Notes: a model not told the origin generated them from the letters alone. DNA of 47,553 nucleotides from Spirochaetota bacterium (GCA_034190085.1 JAXHTS010000026.1:1-47553), one strand, 5' to 3'. Positions 1 through 9,844 are shown, numbered from the stretch's first letter. Numbers and translations are program-made.

Positions 1-292
1 CTTCTACAATTTAAACGGATAAACATATTTTAATCTATTTCAAACCTATAATTTTGACATTTCGCTTCCCAAATTCTCAGCACCAATCTAATTTCTAAAT
101 TATCCTTGTATTTTTTTTTTACTTCCTCTAAATTAACTTTTACTTGAAATACTCCATATTATAATACAATATTTGTTTTTCGTTATTCATTAATTCCAGA
201 AGAGGTGAGCCTATCAACTAATAGTTTTCTGCCTAATATTGGCTATTCTTGGCAATTATAAAGATAATAAATCGATGCAATAGGAATTTAAA
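1..292. other. AT-rich noncoding lead-in
   Basis: No convincing gene is seen on either strand. The only short ORF here (minus strand, crossing into the next gene) has no family resemblance. A weak ribosome binding site (TAGGA) lies about 8 bases before the ATG at 293. No clear promoter is visible. Confidence 0.5.
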
Positions 293-2626
293 ATGAAAAT
301 TGAGGATATCATTAAACAGGATAGCGATAGATTGTTTATTATTGATCCTGAATGTTTTATAATCTTTACAGGAGATTCTATTGATGATCCTAAACCCTTT
401 ATAAGAATTGGGAATTGGATAAATCTGCCTGTGAAGAGTATACCCCTTATTGAGAATGTAATTATCCCTGATAGAATTATTGGGAATCCTGCCTATGAAC
501 AATTCAACATTCATCTCAAAGAGATTGGATCAAATAGATATGTTGGAAGCAAAGCCATCATTAAGAGGTACTTGAATTTTCAGAATATCTTCGGGATTGA
601 TCTCTCAAACGTCCCAATCGTTGATGTTGAAACAGATTTGCCATCTTTATCAAAAGAAAAAATAATCTCCGACAAAGACACCTTCATCGGAGTGTTTTAT
701 ATTAATGGCAATTTTTCAGTCATTCTTAATGATAACAAGGTCTTTGATCTGGAAGAAGTCGAAAGAAGTACAATCACCGATGTAAAAATACATGATATAA
801 TTTCATTCACCAACAAGGATACAAAGAGATATGCTGACTCAGGTATTATTTTATTTGGCAATAATCCTATTTTTTATAAAAATAGATACTTCACCTTTTA
901 TCATTTTCCAAATAATTATTTTGAAGGATTTGCACGATTGGGAATCGATCCTGCTAGAGTAAGAGAAATAATAATCCCAAACTCAAATCTTTTGAACATT
1001 ACAAAATTTATAAAATGGAAGAACAGTAAAGGAGGTCGTATAAAGCTATTCTCTGATTCAAAGGAAAAAATCGATCTGATGCAAAAACTTTTTTCAGATG
1101 TGTCCATAATAAGAAAGGATTCCAATGGCCTGTCCTTCAATACTGGGGATGGAATAAATGTTAGGAACTATCCAGGGACACTTAATCTGATAATCACATA
1201 TATAAGTATTAAGCCTGCATATAAGGAGATCACAATCGCCTACATTAAGAGTTACACTGGCATTCAAGAAATATTTAAAGAAACCCTTGATGCGATTTTT
1301 ATTCCCTATACTATTTTTGAGAAGATTAACATACTATTTAAATCAGTGAGCACCCCATACATAATTATTTATGATGGAAATAAAAACATATCGAAAGTAA
1401 TTGGCACAGAGAATATAGTACTCTATCCATTCATTCAGTATGAATTCCAAAAACATACAAACATTGAAAACATATTTCAAAGTGCAATAAGTCTAATTAA
1501 TGACAGGGATTTAGCATCTGGTCTAATTGATGACTATATAAAGAGTATTCATGATGTAATATTTCATAACCAAGCGCCAGGGAAGGAATTATCCTTCAAC
1601 GAAATGCAGGATATCTTTAACGTTATATCAATCTTAAGACTAAACCAGAACTCAACAACTGATAGAAAATTGGTCTCTTTGATCCAGAAATCACTCTATA
1701 AACTTCGATCCCTTGTTAATAATAATACCATGCTTATTAATAATAAAGAACACTTCAAGATTATTTTAACATTTTATAATAATTCAATTTATGAGTTTAT
1801 AAAAAAAATAGATGTTGCCATTTCAGAAGAAGCTGTGTCGTTTGTAGCAGAAGATGGAGAGGAGATGATTGGATATCTTGCAGATGATAGTAATATTGAT
1901 TATAGGGGTTTCCGCGAAAGGATAATAAATGATAGAAGAAGATTTAACGAATTAGTAAATATGTATAATAAACATCATAAAAGAGATAAAGATATCCCTT
2001 GGATGGATGACAAATTTAGAAAAAAGAGAGAAGGTCTCTTATCTGAAAATATTGAAAATGACACCAAAGAGCTGACAAAAAGCATCTTTAGGATGAGGTT
2101 GAGAAAAATCACACGAGTGTTATTGGTATTAGTTTTCACTGCACTCATCTTTATTGTATCTTTATTGAGTTTTAATTATTATCAACGATATCAGGAGAGA
2201 ATAAGGATTGAAAGAGAGAGCAGAAAGATTGAAAAACTTATAAAGAGATACAATATTCATATCTCCGACAAGGATATATATCTCTATGCAGACGAGGTAG
2301 CGGTGAGGAATGGTTATGAAAGGCTTGATTTTAAGACCTTAAAAAAGAAGAATCCTGATTGGATATTTCCTAGTAATATTTTTATATTGCTAGATAAAGA
2401 AAGGATTGTTGTAAAAAAGGGGGACACTCTCTGGGGAATTTCACATAAGAAACTAATGCAAATAAGCATTGAATTCTATATGATAATTGATATAATAAAA
2501 GAAAAAATAGATAAAGGGACAGATATAACTGATGATTTGACAAAGGCAAAAAAGCTTGCCTTTTCAGAAAAGCACTTCAAGTTAATACAGAATTTACTGA
2601 AGAAGACCAAGGATGAAGAGAAGTAG
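293..2626 (+). CDS. Single-pass membrane protein with C-terminal LysM-like motif, unknown function
   Basis: Function is not recognised. The 777-residue protein has no signal peptide. About 600 residues of mixed alpha/beta sequence come first, then a basic stretch and one hydrophobic segment at about residues 609-628. A short coiled, charged linker and an outer domain follow. That domain carries a LysM-like start, VVKKGDTLWGIS, near residues 706-717, but the rest of the LysM fold is not obvious. By the positive-inside rule the large N-terminal part should be cytoplasmic and the LysM-like tail periplasmic, so it may link the cytoplasm to the cell wall. The combination of KNPDWIFPSNIF and KKGDTLW resembles spirochaetal LysM proteins I have seen, which is inference. 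The next gene starts 84 bases downstream on the same strand and may be co-transcribed. Confidence 0.7.
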   Translation: MKIEDIIKQDSDRLFIIDPECFIIFTGDSIDDPKPFIRIGNWINLPVKSIPLIENVIIPDRIIGNPAYEQFNIHLKEIGSNRYVGSKAIIKRYLNFQNIFGIDLSNVPIVDVETDLPSLSKEKIISDKDTFIGVFYINGNFSVILNDNKVFDLEEVERSTITDVKIHDIISFTNKDTKRYADSGIILFGNNPIFYKNRYFTFYHFPNNYFEGFARLGIDPARVREIIIPNSNLLNITKFIKWKNSKGGRIKLFSDSKEKIDLMQKLFSDVSIIRKDSNGLSFNTGDGINVRNYPGTLNLIITYISIKPAYKEITIAYIKSYTGIQEIFKETLDAIFIPYTIFEKINILFKSVSTPYIIIYDGNKNISKVIGTENIVLYPFIQYEFQKHTNIENIFQSAISLINDRDLASGLIDDYIKSIHDVIFHNQAPGKELSFNEMQDIFNVISILRLNQNSTTDRKLVSLIQKSLYKLRSLVNNNTMLINNKEHFKIILTFYNNSIYEFIKKIDVAISEEAVSFVAEDGEEMIGYLADDSNIDYRGFRERIINDRRRFNELVNMYNKHHKRDKDIPWMDDKFRKKREGLLSENIENDTKELTKSIFRMRLRKITRVLLVLVFTALIFIVSLLSFNYYQRYQERIRIERESRKIEKLIKRYNIHISDKDIYLYADEVAVRNGYERLDFKTLKKKNPDWIFPSNIFILLDKERIVVKKGDTLWGISHKKLMQISIEFYMIIDIIKEKIDKGTDITDDLTKAKKLAFSEKHFKLIQNLLKKTKDEEK

Positions 2627-2710
2627 CACTTAGAAATCATTTTGTATTCTTCTTTCCGCTCAATAATATTATTACTGCATTTTTTCGTTGATGGCGCTTA
2701 TCAATTTATA

Positions 2711-3295
2711 ATGACAACTGAAGATAAAAAAAACTTCTATATTGAGCCAGTTGAGATTGAGGTTTACTTTAAAAAGGCTGGAAGGGTACGAACCTTAATC
2801 AAGGACCTATATATAAAACTCATTGATGTTAAACCAGAAACAGAGCATAGCATTAGGATATTTAATTACTTTTTGGAGAAGGATGAGCCAATCGATCTGA
2901 TGGAGGTTATGAATATTTTTCCTGAATATATGCCTGTTATCTTTGATTCATACTATCACAGAATAGCATTATTCGAAAAGCTAAGCATGCACTATAAAGA
3001 AGGTCTTTCCGGCAGCATTGATGCATGGAGACTCTCCCTATATTTCACAGAACTACTGCATAAATATGAGCCTACAGTTGCTTCTACCAAATATCTTGGC
3101 AATTTCCAAACGCATAATTTGAACTATCTGATCAGGAAACTCAATGAACTAAATCAACAATTTCTTTTAGAGGATTCTACTGTTGCGTTTCTAATAAAAA
3201 GGCGCAACAAGGCATTTGAGGGAAAACCTCGTGATCGAATGTTTGATAAACTCGTTGAATTGTGGGAGTTTAATGTAAAAGAGGGAAGCAGATAA
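2711..3295 (+). CDS. Small helical protein of unknown function
   Basis: I do not recognise this 194-residue protein. It is predicted soluble, rich in charged and aromatic residues, and probably mostly helical; no cysteine motif or catalytic signature is visible. The frame is open back to a TTG at 2642, which would add 23 hydrophobic residues. I chose the ATG at 2711 because the protein body begins there with a typical cytosolic N-terminus (MTTEDKKNF) and neither start has a strong ribosome binding site. If the TTG is used, the extra piece could act as a membrane anchor. It follows the LysM-like membrane protein on the same strand, so a shared function is possible. It converges on the glycosyltransferase with only 9 bases between stop codons. 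Confidence 0.65.
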   Translation: MTTEDKKNFYIEPVEIEVYFKKAGRVRTLIKDLYIKLIDVKPETEHSIRIFNYFLEKDEPIDLMEVMNIFPEYMPVIFDSYYHRIALFEKLSMHYKEGLSGSIDAWRLSLYFTELLHKYEPTVASTKYLGNFQTHNLNYLIRKLNELNQQFLLEDSTVAFLIKRRNKAFEGKPRDRMFDKLVELWEFNVKEGSR

Positions 3296-3304
3296 CAAAT
3301 ATAG

Positions 3305-4525
3305 TTACACAAATTTCGAATATACTCCAATCATCTGATTAACAGCGATCTCCCAGTTAAAGCATTCCTCAACCCTCTTAATGCCATTTTGCGCCATGAG
3401 TTTAAGTCTTTCACCATCTTTCAGAAGATCATTTATTGCTCCTGCAAGAGCGACATCATCCTTGGCTGGAACAACAATTCCAGCATCCCCAACAACCTCC
3501 GGAAGTGCGCCTCCATCACTAGAAACTACCGGTATACCACACGACATGGCCTCAGCGGCTGGGAAACCGAAGCCCTCATATACAGAGGGGACAATCGCAA
3601 TCTCAGATTCACAATAATGCTTCACCAGCTCTTCAATTGTAACCTTTCCAGTAAATTCTATATTATCTCCAACTCCAAGCATTTTCATCAATCTTAGTGT
3701 GCTCTTTCTGTGTGGTGAACCGCCATCAACAACTGTCAAAAAGGCTTTTTTATTCACCTGCTTCATCGCCTTTAAAAGATAGACAAAGCCCTTCTTTCTA
3801 TCCTCTACATTCCCAACAAAGATCAACTTACCCCTTTTTTTCTTTATCCCCTTAATAGGCCTAAATATACTTCTATCAAGGCCGTTATACACCACAGTTT
3901 GCTTTTGCATTGGCACCTTAAGATAGCGATTTGTCTTCTTTTTAGAATCCTCAGAAACGACAATAACATGATCAAGTCGCGGAGTTACAAGCCTTTGCAT
4001 TAGGACTGGATAGAAGAGAACCGGACCCATCTTTACCCTGAAGTTTGGCGCTCTTTCAACAGTTTTTTCAAGATCAATATGCAAGGGATGATGGACAGTG
4101 GCAATAATTGGAATACCAAGAGACTTCATCAGGAGAAGCCCATACCCTAGGCATTGATTGTCATGAATAATGTCAAATTTTATTTGTCTCGAGAGTTCCT
4201 TCAACTTCAGATATGCCCTTATACTAAAGGCCATGATTTCAGAAAATATACCAAACCTTGTGCTGAAATATTCATAGAAATTGATAGGGCTCAAAACATT
4301 AAAAGGGAACTCATTGTTTATCACATGAATGCCTTTTTTTATAAAATACTCATTATTATATATGTAGTGGACTGTTACTCCCTTACTCATAGTTGGATAT
4401 GGCGGGCCTATAATAGCATGAACATCATGACCCTGACGCAGTAGTTCATCAGCAATATATTTTAAATATATACCCTGCCCGCCAGAATATGGATTCCCTC
4501 TATAGCATAACAAACAGATTCTCAA
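3305..4525 (-). CDS. Glycosyltransferase family 4 (GT-B fold)
   Basis: This protein likely transfers a sugar from a nucleotide-sugar donor to a lipid or glycan at the cytoplasmic face of the inner membrane. It has the two-domain GT-B layout. An N-terminal acceptor domain carries the glycine loop GGQG at residues 15-18. A C-terminal donor domain carries KLIFVGNVEDRKKG and the EX7E retaining-glycosyltransferase motif, E317-GFGFPAA-E325, followed by SCGIPVVSSDGGALPEV. The 406-residue length is normal for the family. The start is TTG, supported by GGAGG nine bases upstream; no ATG near the N-terminus fits as well. It stands alone, with no polysaccharide cluster around it, so acceptor and product cannot be named. 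Confidence 0.9.
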   Translation of the reverse strand: MRICLLCYRGNPYSGGQGIYLKYIADELLRQGHDVHAIIGPPYPTMSKGVTVHYIYNNEYFIKKGIHVINNEFPFNVLSPINFYEYFSTRFGIFSEIMAFSIRAYLKLKELSRQIKFDIIHDNQCLGYGLLLMKSLGIPIIATVHHPLHIDLEKTVERAPNFRVKMGPVLFYPVLMQRLVTPRLDHVIVVSEDSKKKTNRYLKVPMQKQTVVYNGLDRSIFRPIKGIKKKRGKLIFVGNVEDRKKGFVYLLKAMKQVNKKAFLTVVDGGSPHRKSTLRLMKMLGVGDNIEFTGKVTIEELVKHYCESEIAIVPSVYEGFGFPAAEAMSCGIPVVSSDGGALPEVVGDAGIVVPAKDDVALAGAINDLLKDGERLKLMAQNGIKRVEECFNWEIAVNQMIGVYSKFV

Positions 4526-4682
4526 AGCTTAGTCCCTCCGAAATTGAAATTTGGCTGTACTATCATACTATACAAATTGTCATCTGCAATTACCATCCCA
4601 CATCGACAAATAAAAAAATATTTATCAGTATCTGTGAGATATATCACTAATACATACTATTAAACTAAACCTGCGATATCTA

Positions 4683-5345
4683 TTATATCATGGTAATATA
4701 GTGACTAATAAATTCAAAATTTCTTATTATAGCTTCCTTACCGATAATATAATCCATATGTCCAGGAAGAAGTATCTCAATATCTAGATTTCGTATCTTC
4801 TCAATACTATTCTTAAGCAGTACTGCATCCCCTCCCGGGAAATCCACTCTACCCACGCTCTCCTTGAAAATCAAATCGCCACAGATAAGCGCTTTTTTCT
4901 CTGGCCAATATATACACATTGAACCAGGAGAATGCCCGGGTGTATGATATACCTCAAGAGAAATATCGCCTACCTTCCACTCACCCTCTTGAAGAATTTT
5001 ATCAAATGATAATGATGGTAACTGAATTCCAAGCATCTTAAAAATCACTGGGCCAATCTCATTTATAAAATCTATTTCATCATTATATATTACGATTGGC
5101 ACACCCCTTTCGCGAAAGTATTCACTACCCTCAAAATGATCAGGATGTGAATGGGTATTTGCAATATATTTGATATCCTCTATATCAATTCCATCCCTTT
5201 TCATGTCCTCAAATCTTAAATCAATATAGCGTGTCAATCCCGGATCAAATAGAATGTTTAAGGGATCACCAAAATAAAACATATTACAATTATTTTCGAA
5301 AACGCCTCTCCATATATAGGCATATATTCCATCAAAAATCTTCAT
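4683..5345 (-). CDS. Metallo-beta-lactamase-fold hydrolase (glyoxalase II-like)
   Basis: This is a metal-dependent hydrolase of about 220 residues with the classic zinc site. It has H65-S-H67-P-D69-H70, then GHSPGS with a further histidine, a GDLIF aspartate and LPGH near the C-terminus. The set matches the glyoxalase II/YcbL-like branch, which hydrolyses thioesters or related esters in the cytoplasm; the substrate cannot be read from sequence. The frame is open to a GTG at 5354. The ATG at 5345 is preferred because GGAG lies eight bases before it. The gene is monocistronic, upstream of and co-directional with the glycosyltransferase, with about 150 bases between them. Confidence 0.88.
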   Translation of the reverse strand: MKIFDGIYAYIWRGVFENNCNMFYFGDPLNILFDPGLTRYIDLRFEDMKRDGIDIEDIKYIANTHSHPDHFEGSEYFRERGVPIVIYNDEIDFINEIGPVIFKMLGIQLPSLSFDKILQEGEWKVGDISLEVYHTPGHSPGSMCIYWPEKKALICGDLIFKESVGRVDFPGGDAVLLKNSIEKIRNLDIEILLPGHMDYIIGKEAIIRNFEFISHYITMI

Positions 5346-5758
5346 TTCTTCCACTCCATATTTTTCCTAAATTATTTGATCACAACCCTTTTACTTATAG
5401 AGAGAAGATAAATTGGAAAAATATAGCTATTATTTTAAACTTCCCCCCTGAAGGACATAAAGGATTATATGTGAATTATTAATTTCTATAATAATTACTC
5501 AATTGCTTGACTCTAACGGATCGATCACGTTAATATAATTAGGTTAACAACTCTGATAAACCCTTATACCCTTATTCTAATATACCTTTTAAATTGCAAG
5601 TGACTTTTTTTATGATCCTTATAAGAGTTTATTTCTCAAAAAAATAATTAAAGAGAATTGTTCATCACCTTTATTTTTAATGTTGCTAACCTATCAATTA
5701 TAATAAAGACGATCCAAGCCTACAAGCTTAAGAGTTCCTGTATTTTAAAGGGATTGAT
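5346..5758. other. Divergent intergenic region
   Basis: About 400 bases lie between the minus-strand hydrolase and the plus-strand DUF3047 gene, so promoters for both should be here. A candidate for the plus strand is listed separately. No ORF, repeat or hairpin of note was seen. Confidence 0.5.
5507..5536 (+). promoter_or_regulatory. Candidate sigma-70-type promoter for the DUF3047 gene
   Basis: TTGACT is followed after 18 bases by TAATAT, which runs into a TATAATT. It is about 220 bases upstream of the start codon, so the leader would be long. This is a sequence match only. Confidence 0.25.
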
Positions 5759-6502
5759 ATGAATATAGAGGTTAAACTTTTTTTAAAGACATTGCTCTAC
5801 CTAACACTATCACTTCAATTACATCTTATTTGTCCAGATCAAACTTTTGGGAAAAACAATTTAATAGTTATAGATAATTTTGAACACCCGAGAGGTGATC
5901 TCTTTCAAACATGGTTATTGCGCAATGCGCCAATAAAAGAAGCTAACAAAATATATAAGATTCAAACAAGCAACAACAATAGATTTTTGCATGCAGAATC
6001 CATAGGAACATCGATACAGATAGCAAAGAAAGTTAAGTGGAATATAAAGCGATATCCTATACTCACCTGGAGATGGAGGGCTGTTGAATTAGCTGAAGGA
6101 GCTAATGAAGGGGCAAGAGGGAGAAATGACACAACTGCAAGCATTTATGTCATATTTCAGAGAAATAGTATACCCTTCCTCTCATGGAAATACCAACCCG
6201 TGAATGTTATTAAATATCTATGGAGCACAACCCTGCCAATTGGGAAGGTTGTTCAAAAGGAAAAGGTCAAAATGGGTAAAACAATCTTTGAAGGGAAGTA
6301 TTTGGTGCTACAATCTGGCAAGAAATTGTTAAATAAATGGATTTCTGAAAAACGAAATGTATTATTAGACTATATCAATTTATTTGGCACCCCCCCTAAG
6401 TATAATCCCATACTCATTGGTATTTTAACGGACTCAAATGATACTAATAGTACTGCAATAGCTGACTATGATAACCTAATTATTCATGAATTGAGCCAGT
6501 AA
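5759..6502 (+). CDS. Exported DUF3047 family protein
   Basis: The 247-residue protein has an N-terminal hydrophobic segment (residues about 8-28) that reads as a signal peptide, so it is probably periplasmic. The body matches the DUF3047 pattern: an early I-D-N-F-E strand, LTWRWRAVE, a block with NDTTASIYVIF, and a late DYDNLIIH ending. In typical members the NDT block reads as kaGDDfaaRvYvvF, so this copy is somewhat divergent. The fold is expected to be a jelly-roll, and no enzymatic activity is established for the family. The ribosome binding site is AAAGGGA, six bases from the ATG. It is convergent with lpxC, 66 bases apart, and has no obvious partner. Confidence 0.8.
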   Translation: MNIEVKLFLKTLLYLTLSLQLHLICPDQTFGKNNLIVIDNFEHPRGDLFQTWLLRNAPIKEANKIYKIQTSNNNRFLHAESIGTSIQIAKKVKWNIKRYPILTWRWRAVELAEGANEGARGRNDTTASIYVIFQRNSIPFLSWKYQPVNVIKYLWSTTLPIGKVVQKEKVKMGKTIFEGKYLVLQSGKKLLNKWISEKRNVLLDYINLFGTPPKYNPILIGILTDSNDTNSTAIADYDNLIIHELSQ

Positions 6503-6568
6503 TATGAGAATCATACATATATATATGATATAAATTCTATTATTAAAACACTACTCATTGACTAAGCC

Positions 6569-7465
6569 TTATACCTTCCGTCTGGCAAAGATAGGGGAAT
6601 CTATATTCTTTCCGATATCAATATTAGAATATATTTCAATTATCTTTTTCACAAAACGGATATCAAAGGTATGTCCCGACCTACAGACAATGAAATAACC
6701 CAATACTGGCTTTCCGATTAGTGCTATATCCCCTATAAAATCAAGAATCTTATGCCTAACGCATTCATCTGAAAATCTGGGTTCATTAATATATGAATCA
6801 TCGGATATTACTAAAGCATTGTTGAGGCTTCCACCCATAGCGAAAGAACTTTTCTGTAGGGATTCAACGTCCTTTTCAAACCCATATGTCCTTGCTGGAG
6901 CGATCTCTTCTTTAAAGGTATCCTTAGTTAGGGTAAATTGTGCATACTGTGTTTTAACAATTGGATGATCGTATCTTATTGTATAGGATATCTTTGGAAC
7001 ATCAGAAGGTAATGCTATGATGAATCTATCGCCATCCATTATCCAAATGGGATTTATTATCTCTATCGGCTCAATCCCCTTTTCGAATATATAAAATCTC
7101 TTTTCATTAAAAAGATTTATTATTGGTGTTGCAGAACCATCGAAGATTGGTATCTCATCCCCATCAATCTCAACAATAATATCTGTTATACCAAACGTAT
7201 AGAATACAGATAAGAGATGTTCCACTGTCCTCACTTGCCACTTCCCATTACAAAGTGTAACAGCAAAGTTAGTGTCAATTACTGATTCCGCGATAGCCTT
7301 TATCGGATACTTTATTCCATATTTCTTATTGATAAAGATAATACCGGTATCAACCTCCGCTGGCAAAAGCTTCATTCTTATTGACTTGCCAGAATGAATG
7401 CCTATACCTTCTGTATATATAACATCCTCAATTGTTTTCCTGCTCCAAATAAAATGTCTATCCAT
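6569..7465 (-). CDS. lpxC: UDP-3-O-acyl-N-acetylglucosamine deacetylase
   Basis: This is the zinc enzyme of the committed step of lipid A synthesis. It removes acetate from UDP-3-O-acyl-GlcNAc in the cytoplasm. The zinc ligands are visible: H83 in the TVEHLLS motif, and H238 and D242 in VRHKILDFIGD. The catalytic H265 lies in CRSGHTF. The ARTYGF motif, which contacts the acyl-UDP substrate, is at residues 191-196. At 298 residues it is full length and slightly shorter than the E. coli enzyme. No other lpx gene is adjacent. Its presence shows that the organism makes lipid A and is diderm. The ribosome binding site is weak (GGG). Confidence 0.97.
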   Translation of the reverse strand: MDRHFIWSRKTIEDVIYTEGIGIHSGKSIRMKLLPAEVDTGIIFINKKYGIKYPIKAIAESVIDTNFAVTLCNGKWQVRTVEHLLSVFYTFGITDIIVEIDGDEIPIFDGSATPIINLFNEKRFYIFEKGIEPIEIINPIWIMDGDRFIIALPSDVPKISYTIRYDHPIVKTQYAQFTLTKDTFKEEIAPARTYGFEKDVESLQKSSFAMGGSLNNALVISDDSYINEPRFSDECVRHKILDFIGDIALIGKPVLGYFIVCRSGHTFDIRFVKKIIEIYSNIDIGKNIDSPIFARRKV

Positions 7466-7768
7466 TGCTATACCCGTAGAATTAAGACGTATAATTATAT
7501 GTTAATAAATCAGCAGTCTCCTCTCTAAATAAGGAGATAGGTTTTGTTTATTTCAAATAGGGAGATAGTATTATAATATAAGCGCGTTCTCCGCTTAATA
7601 ATTGGGGTGAGCTTAATGTATGCAAATCTCTGGATCCTTTTATTCACTTCTTCAAACTCGCGAATCTTTTATTACTCAAATTCCTCATTGTGAAGCAACA
7701 TTATTAAACATTTTCTAATCTAAAAAATTCAACATCCAATACCAAAGCTAATATAATAAAATTACATC
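7466..7768. other. Intergenic region between glyS and lpxC
   Basis: About 300 bases separate lpxC from glyS, which lies upstream of it in the direction of transcription. It holds a pair of near-identical 14-mers (listed separately) and an ATTATAAT box at about 7572-7579 that could be a -10 element on either strand. No gene is seen. Confidence 0.45.
7527..7568. repeat. Pair of 14-bp direct repeats upstream of lpxC
   Basis: AAATAAGGAGATAG at 7527-7540 and AAATAGGGAGATAG at 7555-7568 differ at one base and are spaced 28 bases start to start. An ATTATAAT box follows. The spacing is close to two and a half or three helix turns, so a regulator-binding site for lpxC is possible but unproven. Confidence 0.3.
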
Positions 7769-9844
7769 CTATTCTGCGATTCTCGAAAAATCAAGAAAAT
7801 TTCTAAATGGATGTAAAATTATTGTTAATAAGGCTAGCCTATTATCCCTTAACTCAATATCATCAATCATAACCATTACTGAATCAAAAAAACTATCAAT
7901 TATCGATTTTCCATCAATAAGAAGTCTAAATAACTCTATATATCGATTAGTGCGCAAGAAGCACTCTATCTTGGCTTGTCTGGTATTAAAAAAACTATAT
8001 AAATCCCTTTCCTCTTCCTCTTTAAGAATATCTGGATTAAACTGAAGCCTGTATCCTGGATTTTTATCCATAAAGATTGAAAGGATGTTATTCATTCTTT
8101 TAAAACTCAATAACATCTGAGTAAAACCCTCCATCTTTCTGAAATCACTCAAGCTCTTTGCTCTAATGAACAATTCGTAAAAATCATATAAGCCAATAGA
8201 TAAACAAGCGTCAATCTCATCATGCTTTAGGCCATTTTCGAGAAAAATAGTCTTAGTTCTAGCTGTAATAAAATGTAATATCTTCTCCACAAGGGAATCA
8301 CCATTTTTATAGTGCTTTGATATATGACCAACCACACCCTTTAAGCATAGATTGATCTTGTTGACTATTAACATCTCAACAATGGCTGTTGCCTGTCTTC
8401 TCAAAGCATAAGGATCAACTGAACCCTTTGGAATATTGCCCACAGAAAAGGAACCAAAGATGTTATCAAGCTTTTCTGACAAAGAGACAACAATGCTAAT
8501 CATATTATTAGGTAATTCATCGTCCTGATGTCTAGGTTTATAGTGATCACTTATTGCATTTGCAACCTCCAGGGCCTCCCCATCTAATAGGGCATAGATC
8601 CTTCCCACCTCTCCCTGAAGAGATGAAAACTCTGAAACCATCAAAGTAGTAAGATCAGCCTTGCAGAGAATAATTGCCCGCTTTATCTTATTCATATCCT
8701 CCTCTTTAACATGTAAAGAGGTTGAGATGAACTCAGCGATAGTAGCAATTCTCTTCACTTTATCATCAATGGTCCCAAGATCTTTGTGAAACAGTATGCT
8801 CTTTAATGATTCAACCCTTTCAACGAGTTTGATCTTCCTGTCCTCATTAAAAAAGAAGGTGGCATCATTAAACCTTGCGGTAATTACCTTCTCATTCCCC
8901 TTTTTTATATATGAGGTCTGAGGATTGTTGGAAACGACCAAGAAATTTGGCATCAATCCACCTTCAGGGTATTTTAAGGCAAAATAACTCTGATGCTCCT
9001 TCATCTCAGTTATTAAGACTATTTCTGGAATTTTCAGGTATAATTCATCAAAATCACATGCAATAATACAGGGATTCTCAGTAAGAAAGGTTACTCTATT
9101 TAGAAGTTCTTCATCTTCAATTAAGACACCCCCAAGTGTACTCGCTGCATTGGACAATTCCTTTCGTATGAATTCCTTTCTTTCATGATGATTTAGAATG
9201 ACTCCATGCTTTTGAAGCCTTTTTTCATATTCATTGATATCAACAATTTCTATCATTTGATTGGATTGGATATAATGCCCTCTAGTGGTATTAGATGATA
9301 TGATTCCAGACAACTCAAAAGGGATGACCCTATTATTTAGGAGAATAAGGAAATATGTAATCGGTCTGGGGAAGTTAATATCTTTATCACTCCACCTCAT
9401 CCTTTTGGGAAAAGAGAGACTAGTGATTATAAACTCGAATATCTCCGGTAGGATATCTGGTGTGCTCAAGGCTTCCATTTTTTTTATTGCATAGACATAT
9501 TCTCCATTATCTGTCATTTTTTTGTAAACATCATTGTCCTTAATGCTGTTCGCCTTCATAAAACCATGGAGAGCCTTTGTTGGGCTGCCATTGCTATTAT
9601 ATGCTGCTCTAGCCGAAGGACCTTTTATTTCAACTTCACACTCCCTTTGGAAACTCGCCATATTAGATACAAGAACAACCAGTCTTCTAGGTGTTGCGTA
9701 GACCTCAATCTCATCAAATTCAATTCTACTATCATTAAGCTTTTGCTTAAATATCTCCATCATCGCATTTAAGGCGGAAGGGATATAAGCAGCAGGGATC
9801 TCCTCTGTCCCTATTTCAAAAAGAAAATTAGCATTCTTAAGCAT
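7769..9844 (-). CDS. glyS: Glycyl-tRNA synthetase beta subunit
   Basis: This is the beta subunit of the bacterial alpha2beta2 glycyl-tRNA synthetase. It provides tRNA recognition and the anticodon-binding region for charging tRNA-Gly. The N-terminus FLFEIGTEEIPAAYI is diagnostic. The mid-region holds the HD-like core (e.g. EMKEHQSYFAL and HKDLGTIDDKVKRI), and the C-terminus has the DALR-type anticodon-binding domain. The 691-residue length is normal. The start ATG has GTGGA about ten bases upstream. The alpha subunit gene glyQ, usually directly upstream and sometimes fused, is not in the 180 bases before glyS or anywhere in the window, so it must lie elsewhere in the genome. Confidence 0.97.
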   Translation of the reverse strand: MLKNANFLFEIGTEEIPAAYIPSALNAMMEIFKQKLNDSRIEFDEIEVYATPRRLVVLVSNMASFQRECEVEIKGPSARAAYNSNGSPTKALHGFMKANSIKDNDVYKKMTDNGEYVYAIKKMEALSTPDILPEIFEFIITSLSFPKRMRWSDKDINFPRPITYFLILLNNRVIPFELSGIISSNTTRGHYIQSNQMIEIVDINEYEKRLQKHGVILNHHERKEFIRKELSNAASTLGGVLIEDEELLNRVTFLTENPCIIACDFDELYLKIPEIVLITEMKEHQSYFALKYPEGGLMPNFLVVSNNPQTSYIKKGNEKVITARFNDATFFFNEDRKIKLVERVESLKSILFHKDLGTIDDKVKRIATIAEFISTSLHVKEEDMNKIKRAIILCKADLTTLMVSEFSSLQGEVGRIYALLDGEALEVANAISDHYKPRHQDDELPNNMISIVVSLSEKLDNIFGSFSVGNIPKGSVDPYALRRQATAIVEMLIVNKINLCLKGVVGHISKHYKNGDSLVEKILHFITARTKTIFLENGLKHDEIDACLSIGLYDFYELFIRAKSLSDFRKMEGFTQMLLSFKRMNNILSIFMDKNPGYRLQFNPDILKEEEERDLYSFFNTRQAKIECFLRTNRYIELFRLLIDGKSIIDSFFDSVMVMIDDIELRDNRLALLTIILHPFRNFLDFSRIAE

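Noticed and set aside
3381-3697. Two plus-strand ORFs within the glycosyltransferase gene
   Set aside because: They are antisense shadows of the conserved GT4 donor domain.
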